Source: Nectonema munidae
Lineage: Eukaryota > Nematomorpha > Nectonematoida > Nectonematidae
Length of the DNA stretch: 64,000 bases
Reading direction: 5' to 3'
Assembly (NCBI GenBank): GCA_030549495.1
Contig: JAUIRK010000993.1
Span: 1,347,501-1,411,500 of the forward strand
Shown: positions 54,816-64,000 of the stretch, in pieces
Layout of the letters: the number at the start of each line of letters is the position of its first letter
Position numbering within the stretch: position 1 is the first letter of the stretch
Made by a program: the position numbers and the translations under genes
The notes under the pieces: generated by a model
The model's input: the letters and a program-made list of their open reading frames with translations, nothing else
The model's database searches: none
Told to the model about the DNA's origin: nothing

Positions 54816-55217
54816 TTCTGAAGTACCGCCAACTCAAAGCCGGTCTGCCCCTAGAAATGAGTTGGCCTGATATTTGGGTAAATGTAGAGTTGGGAGATTG
54901 TTGATGAATTCTGTGATAGTGACGTTCCAAAAATGCATCATCATGCAAACATGAGAATTGTTTATTCAAGTGATGTGTGGGCTAGTTTAAAATAATTGAA
55001 AAGCAGGCTTGATCTTTCCGCGTTTTTTTAATTTTATGAAAATAAAGGCTTAGACATTGCAATAATATTTATAGAATAGGAGAAAACAAGTTGAATAAAT
55101 AATGAAAATTAAAATTAAGAATATTCGATATTTTAATCCACATGCTGTATACGCACACAAAGCCAGCTATTTATCCCTATACATGAAAATGTAACAAAAT
55201 GTCACAGTAATTTGTAT

Positions 55218-55334
55218 TAGTATAGGGTACCAGATTTTTAACATTAGCAACTAGCGGGGAATATGGGCTTGGAAAAAATATCAACGAAACTTTTTATTTT
55301 CTACACAAAATAATGTGAAAAATACACACTAATG
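55218..55334 (-). repeat. Dispersed repeat A, second copy
   Basis: Inverse of 43910-44022 with about one mismatch in ten. Confidence 0.75.
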
Positions 55335-55804
55335 TAAAATTAGTAAATTTTTCTTGTTTCTCATCGAAATGCAAGTAAACAATTTGATCAATTATTGTGC
55401 AAAAGTATTAAGAAAAAACATATTTAGGTGATTTCAGAAAGGTCGTTCTTAGGATTTTCATAAAATGCTTTGTATATATTCAATAAAGGTTCTTGGCTCT
55501 TAAATATGTTCTAAATAAATTCCGTTTCTAAGGCAATTTATGAAGTGGAAGGGGAATTTTACACTGGAACGGAAAATTATAGTGTCGTATGATGTTTGAA
55601 AAAATACCATTCTAAATTTTAGTTATAATGGTGAATGTGTTGACCGAAGCCTTAAGGAAAAGTAAATCTTCGTAAAAAACTTAAATACTGTATATTTCGG
55701 CCTGTATAATGTAAAGTGCAGATTTTTGGCCAAAATAGACGAAAACACAAGATATGTAGAATTTGCAAATAAGACGAGGATCGGAGATACATCCTTTTCT
55801 TGTA

Positions 55805-55941
55805 AAGGTACCGTGGGGTGTTTTCATCGAAAAGGCACAATTGTACCGCTTGTATAGAACTATTAAGAAAGTAGGCTTGATGCGGGATCGAACCCAAGAC
55901 CTTGAGTTATCAAAACCCAGTATCTAACCAACCTTACTCTA
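55805..55941 (-). mobile_element. tRNA-derived SINE, copy 4
   Basis: Minus strand; B box GGGTTCGATCCCG and the CGGTACAATTGTGCC-like body; tail GGTACCTTTA. CTTGTA and TTTGTA at the two sides suggest a short target duplication. Confidence 0.82.
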
Positions 55942-55947
55942 TTTGTA

Positions 55948-57394
55948 CCAATATATAAACGGAGATCAAAGCTGAGTGCGCACACTACATTCATATGCAT
56001 TTATAAATTTATGTCGTCAATAGGTAAGTTTTATTTTGTCAACAGCACAGTGGTGAGACTCTAAGCACGGGAGGGCAGGGGTTGGGGCAAAACTGATTCT
56101 AAAAAGGGGTGCACTATATGCCTTTATATACTTCAAGAGATTTCCAGGATGCAAAATATATCCCCACAAATAAATAGGGTCCTTGTCCCCACCCCTCCTT
56201 ATCGATTGGCGTGATTTTAAATAAAACTTATATTGTCATCGGGTTTTGTTGTCCTGTTTAAAAATTAAGACAAAAGGTAAGATTTTTCCATAGTAAATAT
56301 CATCTATGAATAGTTTGTAGAACAGTTTAGTTTCATATTTGTACGATGCTGATTTGCATATATGCGAACATTGATTTTTAGTTTCGATAATGTATCAATT
56401 CTGATAATTACTAAGATGCATTGTTGACAATTTTTTTTTGAAAAATGCTTACTTCAATTCGTTGCAAAAAAATCTACTTACACTTACAAAAAATACTATA
56501 CTTTTTAACTTTGAAGATAAATATGTTAAAATAAGATTAGTGAAAAATGTGAAAATTTTATGCCTTCACGTTTACGAAAATTTATTCGAATAAAAATGTT
56601 TTGTTTTTTCATTATCGTATCGATATTGACATTAAAATTTGGAAATTATTCATTTTTTTGTTTTTTCAATGCCAGATATCAAAGAGTAAAAGTTGCTTTA
56701 ACTTAAGACAAGATTAACTGTTCTTCTTTCAAACTATTGTACAATAATCTTCACCATTTGATATTAAAGATCGCAATTTTAAAGTAAGACTTTAGAGGAA
56801 TTCATTCTTAAGCATATTAAAGTGTAGCCCCAGAGTGAGGAACATTTTATTTTCAAAGAAAAATTTTTTTTGGATACATAAGAAAAATTTGGAAACTTTT
56901 GCGCAGGCCAATTTATTGATTGTGTCATTTTATTTGTCACTAACTCGTGGCGACTTCTTCACTTTCCAAACAAACTAATTGAGCATGCAACTACACATTT
57001 TGTTTAAATACAGCATAGCACAGAAGTATGTAGGCTATGAGCAGCATTAAAAAAATTTTAAATGCGTCTTTTGAAAAGTGATTGGTACAGGCCTGCGTTT
57101 AGAATTTTTTTTTCAGCGGTCATAAGTTTTATTACTAATTCATATGTACTTTGATGTGTATATTTCAAAAATAATATTCATTTTTAACAAGCACCTCTAG
57201 ATTTTGAACAAAAGATGTTTTTATATACTTGAAATAACAATGCTGACACTCTGTAAAGTTGCAAAAAACAAAATGAAAAATAAAGTAGTCTTACAAAAAA
57301 TTATTCAAATTAATTTAATATTTTATTATATATTTATTTTAAATAAGAAAATAATTTATTTTGGTAAAAAAGAAGATTTTATAGACTTTCTTTT
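55948..57394. other. No gene recognised
   Basis: AT-rich. GGTGCACTATATG and GGTCCTTGTCCCCACCCC near 56105-56205 may be a decayed hAT-type repeat. Confidence 0.35.
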
Positions 57395-58830
57395 ATAATT
57401 TTCTGATGGAAGGTCTCTTTTCAAACACCAACAATAATCAGCTAGCATATTGATGTCCAATCTACCTTGATATCTTTCTTCCATGCACTTCAAATCTTGA
57501 TGAAATCTTTCCCCTTGCTCTTCGCTATAATCTCCACAATTATCTGGGAAATAGTCCAGGTGCGATCGCAAACTTGACTTGATTTTAGCATCGCTAACTT
57601 TTGGAAACTTTTTTGCTAAATAAAAAAAAAACCTGGCTTTCTTTATTCAATGCTCTCACAAAGCTTCTCATCAATCCCAATTTAATGTGCAGCAGAGGAA
57701 AAAGAACTTTTTGAGGATCAACTAAATTTTGATTTATAACATTGAAAGTTCCAATCGTGAAGTTTTCTCTTTTTGGCCATTCTTTTTTATTAAAATGTAG
57801 TGCATCAGCTCTGCTGTCCCATTAACACAAGAAGCATGGATATTTAATATACCCATTTTTCATTCCTAAAATTATTGACAAAACTTTTAAGTCGCCACAA
57901 ATTTTCCAATTATGATCTTTGTAATTTATGGCTTCAAGCAAGACTTTCATTGTTTCATAGCTCTCTTTTAATTGAACAGAATGGGCTACAGGAACTGAAC
58001 CAAGCTTGTTTTTTATGTGCAGCAATACGGCCTTCAAACTTTTAGTAGATGCATCAATAAAATGTCTCCATTCTTCTGATATATACACTGAGCCTAAAGA
58101 TTCTATTAAACCCCTTACATTCACGCAATGGACTAGGGCATTGTTATGACTGACTGTAAAAATTTTTCTAAATTCTTCTTCTCTGTTTCTGTACCAATAA
58201 TACGTTGTATTTGAAGCCAATAATTGATTTTCTGAAAGTCTTGAACCTAAAAGCTGAGCAGACTCTTTTGATAAACCCAAGTCTCCCACTAAATCATTGA
58301 GCTGATGTTGTTTTAAGGGAGTAGGAGCACTTCGTTTGGATGTAGAAGGCTCAAACAAATTGAAGTTTCTTTTTTCTTCTTCTTCTGAACCAGTGTCACT
58401 AAAGGTGTCACTTTCCGAAACTCTTGGAACAGGTAAATCTGCACCATGTGGAATGGGTCTTTTTGCAGAAGGAAGATCAGGATAAACAATGCAGTGCTTG
58501 TTTTTTCTATTTATTCCATTTAAATTGGTGAGGCAGAAATAACAGTCAGATGTATGATCCTTACCTTCACGCCATTACATTGGGATACCAAAAAGAAGAG
58601 ATCTCTTTTTACCCTTTCTCCAGTATCTCAAATTCTCAACACAAGACTTGCAACAATAATGAGGGGCAAAACTTTTATCTTGATCGCCCAATTTCATGCC
58701 AAAATAGACATAGTAAGTAGATTAAATTTGTTAATTCGTAAACTTTGTCCAGTCAGCATCACTTGTCCACATATGTAACAAAACTTATTAGAATCGTTTT
58801 TACACTTTCTATTCATTTCAATTTCTAAAA
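57395..58830 (-). pseudogene. Decayed copy of a widespread multicopy animal protein family (probable DNA-transposon protein)
   Basis: Minus strand, in order: CKNDSNKFCYICG zinc-like start; GDQDKSFAPHYCCKSCVENL; WREGKDHTSDCYFCLTNLNG; KHCIVYPDLPSAKRPIPHGA; NDLVGDLGLSKESAQLLGSR; EEWRHFIDASTKSLKAVLLH; SVPVAHSVQLKESYETMKVL; NWKICGDLKVLSIILGMKNG; HIKLGLMRSFVRALNKE; HLDYFPDNCGDYSEEQGERF; ERYQGRLDINMLADYCWCLK. I know this protein from many unrelated animal genomes, always as repeated uncharacterised copies. Several stops and frame changes and a missing stretch before HLDYFP show this copy is dead. Superfamily not assigned. Confidence 0.75.
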
Positions 58831-59258
58831 ATATTAAAACAAGAAATTTATACATTAAAAAAATAAAAACAAATGAAAAACATTTTGATCAAAATTTTGA
58901 TATTAAAAAAATATTTCAACCTGCGTTTGAAAAAAAATACGAGGTGATGGACAAAAATTATAATTAAATTTAAGTTTATCATACTAAAATATCGTAAAAA
59001 CAGACATCAAAGTTTTGACCGCAAAAATAGCGCAGACCTGTGAACGCTTTTTAGATTCAAGTAGTTTTTTATTATTCAATTGTTCCTCATGATTAAAATT
59101 TATTAACAATATTATTTATCAAATTTTAAAATAAAAAATATTATAATACCCTGAGAAAGATTTTTTTGTTATGCAACTAATACAAAAGTCATGATTTCCC
59201 ATAACCCTATATACTAACATTACACACAGATTTAGATATTTAAAAAAATCTTAATTAT

Positions 59259-59884
59259 ATATATACCAGGGCCGTATCAAGGGATCGTGGCGCCCCAGGG
59301 CAAAGGTCCTGAATCGAGCCTCTCACCCCTTGCTTCTTCTTTTCTCACTCATCCCCACCTTAAAAACTTATTTAGAAAAAAATACTCACATTTTTATTAA
59401 GCCAAATAATTCAGATATATACTGACTGAGTCGAAGACAGTCTCCATTAGATGTTCATTTTTCATGTTTTAGCAGCAGCAAAATTATCGATGACTTCGTC
59501 AAAATCAACACAAGTGAGAACTTCTTTCTCAGTGCTCATAAGAGCCACAGACTTTTGGAGTGGGTTTGCCCCATAGTGCCCCTTAGGTAGGACTTAATAA
59601 GTTTTAGCTTGCTGATTGACCTTCACAGAATGCAATAGAAGTTTCAATTGTCAGCATGATCCTCAGAGTCACTCGTAGATTCGTACAGAGTCCTGAGTGC
59701 GAGGACAGGAGACCAAGTAACTACTCCATAGCGTTTGCCGGTTTTCCCTTCCGACGTTTTAAAAACATTTGAATGTCCTCAATTTCCATCTCAAACTCTG
59801 CTGCGTTGACGTCTGTGGCAATGAAATGGCGCCCGGGGCAATTGCCCCCACTGTCCTCCCTCTTGGTAAGGCCCTGATATATAC
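59259..59884. mobile_element. hAT deletion derivative with perfect 8-bp duplication
   Basis: Element 59267-59876: left end CAGGGCCGTATCAAGGG, right end inverted CAGGGCCTTACCAAGAGG, flanked by ATATATAC at 59259-59266 and 59877-59884. GGCGCCC lies inside both ends. On the minus strand, about 59465-59560, ALMSTEKEVLTCVDFDEVID followed by NFAAAKT is the C-terminus of a ZMYM1-type hAT transposase, so this is a shortened autonomous element and not a random MITE. Confidence 0.9.
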
Positions 59885-60840
59885 ACATATACATATCTCC
59901 TGGTTCCAACCATAACTAACAAGATAGCTGCCAGTAACGGCCAGCAACAACTAATATGATAGAGCCTGAAATCAAAATACCATCTCAAAAAAGCAAAAAG
60001 TCTGCTAAAATAATTTTTTTCTTGTTATATAGTTAATAAAAAAATGATTTTTTTTCTTTAGTATCATTTTATTTAAAAAAATTCTGCTGCCTTTAAACAT
60101 AAAAAGGTTCCCCACACATATATTCTTAATGTAATTGTCCCACTTACGATTATTGACTGTTAGACAGATCTCATAAAACTGCCATAACTATCTCGACCGC
60201 GAACTGTCAATGTCTCTAACCAAATCTCAATTTTCCCTTTTTTTTTAAAAAATTTGAATAATTTTTATTTAAATTGAATTTAATCAATTCTCCAATATTA
60301 GATATGATGATCAGATTTTCGTTAAAAGCATTGGAGTTATGTTTTTCAAGATTGATTTTCTTAACCTTTTGTTTTCTCTATAATTTTATATTTCCCCAAT
60401 TATAATTACAAATGTCTTTAATTCAGAAGATATTTGATCCACACACACATTGCTCAAGAGAAATGTTTTTTCTTGAAATAAATACAGTCTTATTTTTATT
60501 AAATATAAATTTTAAGAACTGGTCTATAAGAGTAAACTGACATTTGGTGACAGTTATAAAATTAACTGTCTCATCGTCATGTCAATCAAAAACGTTCACC
60601 GTTGAAATGAATGGTTTCACCTTATGTGCTAGCGGTGATAGTGTCAGATTAAGTGCAATATCAAACCAAACATTGCTAATAAACACCAAAATAAAAAGTC
60701 ACATGGAAGGAGGGATGAAAAATGTTACATAAAAAAATAATAATTGATCTTGCCATTATATTTTCTTTATTGTGAAATAAATTATATTTGATAAGAAAGA
60801 GTTTTTTTGAAATAATGTCATCTGAGGAAGCACAGAGTGT
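59885..60840. other. No gene recognised
   Basis: AT-rich; the 62-codon frame at 60544-60732 has no family motif. Confidence 0.4.
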
Positions 60841-60869
60841 ACGGTTGAAATTGTTCTTCAAACAAATGA

Positions 60870-61075
60870 TGGTGAAATAACTTCTTAAAAAGAACTGAGC
60901 ATTCAAAGTATCATGAGAAAATTTCGTTCTTCTTTTTGAAAGAAACATACAAGCAATTGAAAATGCTCTTTCTGATTCAGTGCTTGTTGGCCTTATTGTC
61001 AATAAAGCAGAGTATAATTGTTCAAGTCTTTCTGTGCGTTTCCTTCCTGCTTCATAGATCTTGAATTCAATACTA
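60870..61075 (-). pseudogene. hAT transposase C-terminal fragment, second type
   Basis: Minus strand: IYEAGRKRTERLEQLYSALL, then IRPTSTESERAFSIACMFLS, KRRTKFSHDTLNAQFFLRSY. This is the hAT dimerisation block (PTSxxSERAFSxAG...LxxLxFLxxYF). Upstream catalytic parts are absent. Confidence 0.75.
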
Positions 61076-61600
61076 ATTTATTGTAATATGATTTAGATTC
61101 CTAAATATGCGATCTTTATTAAATTTACACCTGCGAGATTTTTTACACACAATTATATTATACTGATTGTGATGAAAAATGGTACAATATACAATTATGT
61201 TGTTTTAATTTTTTTTTATGAAAATGGAAATAATTATACTTTCATTCAAAGTATATAAATAGATTTTATTAATACTAAAGTCAATACTGAATTATTTTTC
61301 CTTTATCGATAAATTATTTTATTTATCCAATTTAAGATTTCAACAATTTAAGGCTATTCTCAAAAATAAAATAAAATTATTGCTTAAAATATAAATTCAA
61401 GAAATATTCTATTTCGAATGAAAATTTATAAAAAAAAAACGATCAAGTTGAAAAAAATTAACATTTGGTAAAGATATAATTTCACACTTCTCCAACGCCA
61501 TATGAATTCAAAATCTTTGTCTGATTGACATTTCAAAACAATAATATTTTTTAAATAATTATAACGAGTTTTTATAATTCTAACGATAACGAAGTGCCCT
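61076..61600. other. No feature recognised
   Basis: Very AT-rich. Confidence 0.4.
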
Positions 61601-61767
61601 TTCAAAAAAAGTTAGGGGTACCGTGGGGTGTTTTCATCGAGAAGGCACAATTGCGCCGCTTGTATAAAACTATGAGGAAAGTAGGCTTGATAAGAGATCG
61701 AACCCAAGATCCTGAGTTATCGAAACCCAGTATCTAACCAACGTTACTTGCGCCCCTTCAAAAAAGT
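61601..61767 (-). mobile_element. tRNA-derived SINE, copy 5 (complete, with target duplication)
   Basis: SINE at about 61613-61756, minus strand, B box GGGTTCGATCTC, body GGCGCAATTGTGCC, tail GGTACCCCTA. Flanks TTCAAAAAAAGT (61601-61612) and TTCAAAAAAGT (61757-61767) are a clear long target duplication, of A-rich type as made by LINE machinery. Confidence 0.88.
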
Positions 61768-61896
61768 GTAACGAAAACGAATTTACTTTTAGGTCTACCG
61801 ATCCCAAGCCTTTTTTTACATTTTTAGCTTACAATGGTTTCCATAATTAAAAAATTCATTTTGAACTTTGATAAAAAGACAAGATATGAATGAAGC

Positions 61897-61999
61897 TTGA
61901 CCATTTGAGAACCAGAACCTTGAAGACTAATCGTCCTTCTTTTTCAATCAATTTTTATTTCTTAGTACTCCCGCGTCACACTATTCCTCAAAGAGTTAA
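61897..61999. mobile_element. piggyBac-type MITE, degraded
   Basis: Left CCATTTGAGAACCAGAA, right inverted CTCTTTGAGGAATAG, with TTGA and TTAA at the flanks and GAAGACTAATCGTC shared with the copy at 41287. 95 bp. Confidence 0.7.
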
Positions 62000-62572
62000 G
62001 CTAAAAAGTGTTGTCGCTTCTTAGAAGCCTGCGTATCCTAAAAACACTTTTGTATATGATTTTTGCTATGCCCTTTTGAAATATGCTGGCTTCCCTTGCA
62101 GCAGCTTTGATTTAAAACTCACCAGATTGATTTTTTGAAATGGCTTTTGTGTGTTTCCAGCATAAGTATGTAATCATAATAATACACAGTAGATTCAATA
62201 TAATGCGGGAGGCGTCTTGGCTCGAGTTTTTATGGTCAATATATCGAAAATTTCTCTCATTTTGCTTCATAACACTTCTAGGTGTTTTGCGGGGATGAGA
62301 TAAAATAAACGTTGATAAAACATTCAGGCTGAAATTATAACATGTGTTCGAGCAGATTCGTGTATATCAATAGACTTTAATAATTCTGCAATCAAATGGA
62401 ATATAAGCAAGCATTGTAATTAGCCGGTTAAGAGCGGTCTTTCTCGATCGTACTAACATTTATTAAGACTAGACTGAACGCAGCCGTTGCGATAGAGGAC
62501 TGAAAAGAACGAACCAGTGAACAGGCCTAAAGAGGTGTTCCCTATAAAGAGGCGGCATCGATTTAACCCTTT
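62000..62572. other. No gene recognised
   Basis: Moderately AT-rich, no family motif. Confidence 0.35.
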
Positions 62573-63562
62573 CACGCACAATGGGACACCAGTGCCCATA
62601 GAATAAAATCGTCTATTACCGTTGTCAAATGTCCCACTTCTGGAACATCAGAAAAAGTGAAATTTCAACGACGATTACCTTTGATTTTTTTCTATAAATC
62701 TCATTTTTAAATAATTTGCTTTAAATGTTACATAAAAAAAAATTTTAGAAAGTTTTTTTTAAATTCCGTTTTAAAATGATAATTTAGGAACAAAATCATA
62801 CCAACACAAAAATAAAGATAACAAACTTATTTAACTTTTTTTTATTTAGATTACTTTATTATTTTTAATATTGGAAAAAACATTTTAGAGCCTCTTTATT
62901 TGAATGTTCCAGAAGTGGAACATTGGTAACCTACATTGCTAGAAATTCATTTTATTATAAAGTGCATTTTTCAATGATATAGGAAAACATGTTTGATGAA
63001 GTCTTTTATCACAGAAGTTACACCTTTTCTTTGTATTTTTTTTTGACAAATAGCACACCTTCCCGGTGTAGACTCCACCAAGTCTAATTCCTTTAGAATC
63101 TGATATCTTTAGGAACACTTTTGGTACTTGACGTATTTCTTTGGATTTTTTCAAACCAATCAAATGCAGTACACTATCTTTCCTAAAATCTAAGTGTGTT
63201 ACTTATTTCAAAGGGTCAAGTTCACATAACAATAACCAAGCAGAAACATCACTAATCCATTACTAAACAAGTTCCACCACCCTTTTTTGCTAGTGTGGTC
63301 TAGCTTGATAAAATCGTGTTCAAAATGTCCAACACCTATGACTTCGTTGAAATTCTTAATGATGTTCGGAAACTTTACAATACCGTGAAGTTTTACTCAA
63401 AGGAAGATGGGAACAAAAATTGAAAGCAATATTTACGATGGAATTGTTTTTCGAACATAAACTTTTCCATCGCATCTGTATTCGAGTTCTTCTTTTTTTT
63501 AACATTAGAGCATTTATTGATACTATTAACAAGGACCGTCCCAACATTTTAAAAGCTAACAA
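62573..63562 (-). mobile_element. piggyBac element remnant (right-hand part missing)
   Basis: TTAACCCTTTCACGC at 62573 is a piggyBac-type terminus at TTAA. Transposase remnants lie behind it on the minus strand. The partner terminus is not in the window or is lost. GGGACACCAGTGCCC near this end matches the inner sequence GGGACACCAGTATCCC of the MITE at 41287. Confidence 0.65.
62939..63562 (-). pseudogene. piggyBac transposase C-terminal remnant
   Basis: Minus strand: KFPNIIKNFNEVIGVGHFEH then KLDHTSKKGWWNLF (piggyBac YNxxMGGVDxxD...KKWWxxxF), VMFLLGYCYVN, and a zinc-type end VCYLSKKNTKKRCNFCDKRL with HQTCF. Stops and frame changes separate the blocks. Confidence 0.65.
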
Positions 63563-63825
63563 AGAAAATAACGAATAGGAAAAAAATTGTCCTTGATCTC
63601 ATGGCATTACCGATGAATTACGACTCGGTTACAGTGAATTAGCCAACCTTATTGACCGGTTAATAATCGCTTAATTTTTGATTGAAATGTCAGCCGAAGG
63701 ATAGCTCAAAACTATTCAAGAATGAGATCCTCTAAGCTACGACTAATCTTTCTGCCAACATCAAAATGTATTTGAGAAAAGAGAGATGGAGTAGAGAAAA
63801 TTTAAAAACTATATTATTTATAATT

Positions 63826-64000
63826 ACCGTAAACACTCGCGTTTAATCAGCACTTTTTTTTACTAGAATTAATCCGCGAAAAAAAAGAGGGCGAGTTATC
63901 TACGTAAACAGAATTTAACCCGAGAAATACAAGTGTGTTAACATTAGGCAAAACGAATATAATATGCCACCAGCATATAGATTCATCCCTTGAAAACTAT
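63826..64000 (+). mobile_element. Transposon left terminus at the window edge
   Basis: TACCGTAAACACTCGCGTTT followed by AATCAGCAC and, further on, GAGTTATCTACG. This is the shape of termini of pogo/Tigger-type elements (CGTAAA-ACTCGCGTATAAGCC words). The rest is outside the window. Confidence 0.4.

Noticed and set aside
59721-59988. Three overlapping short minus-strand frames
   Set aside because: They read through the right end of the hAT derivative at 59267-59876.

Overview
This is a 64 kb piece of AT-rich nuclear DNA from an animal. Three things point that way: a complete, intron-split gene for a CDK4/6-type cyclin-dependent kinase (a metazoan cell-cycle kinase), GT-AG introns throughout, and a dense population of metazoan DNA transposons (hAT, piggyBac, pogo/Tigger, Merlin) together with a tRNA-derived SINE. 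The composition and element mix would fit an arthropod, for example a copepod-like crustacean, but the species cannot be fixed from sequence alone. There are no prokaryotic features.

The left 25 kb is dominated by the kinase gene on the minus strand. Seven coding exons (24847-24618, 15784-15649, 15594-15427, 13564-13455, 11163-11113, 8119-7981, 5848-5765) join with consistent phases into exactly 306 codons including the stop (305 residues), close to human CDK4/CDK6 length. Its introns carry most of the mobile DNA of this half: a GAGATGTATC-type repeat in intron 6, a C-rich inverted-repeat element in intron 5, an almost intact Merlin transposon in intron 3, and in intron 1 a Tigger transposon, a SINE split by a piggyBac-type MITE, and a huge (TG)n tract of about 840 bp. 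Left of the gene lie a decayed Tigger (minus strand, about 1.4-2.25 kb) and a decayed hAT transposase (2.75-5.2 kb) interrupted by a small hAT MITE with a perfect 8-bp target duplication.

From 25 to 52 kb I see no intact host gene. The region holds SINE copies, several short hAT-type elements with 8-bp target duplications (34300, 40237, 44109 and others), piggyBac-type MITEs, a broken piggyBac transposase (49.6-50.5 kb), hAT fragments, pogo-like termini, and a broken, rearranged Gypsy-type LTR retrotransposon (45.8-46.9 kb).

At 53-54 kb a second probable host gene lies on the minus strand: a signal-peptide exon and a 327-bp phase 1-1 exon behind a good TATA box, encoding at least the first 134 residues of an unrecognised secreted protein. 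From 54 to 64 kb mobile DNA resumes: an LTR tail, two SINEs, a decayed copy of a widespread animal multicopy protein family (57.4-58.8 kb), a hAT deletion derivative with a perfect 8-bp duplication (59267-59876), a hAT C-terminal fragment, and a piggyBac transposase remnant (62.6-63.6 kb) whose end resembles the small MITEs elsewhere in the window.

The most informative outputs are the kinase gene model, the near-intact Merlin beside one of its exons, a five-copy tRNA-derived SINE family, and a piggyBac-type MITE family that sits inside three other repeats and so forms the youngest datable layer.
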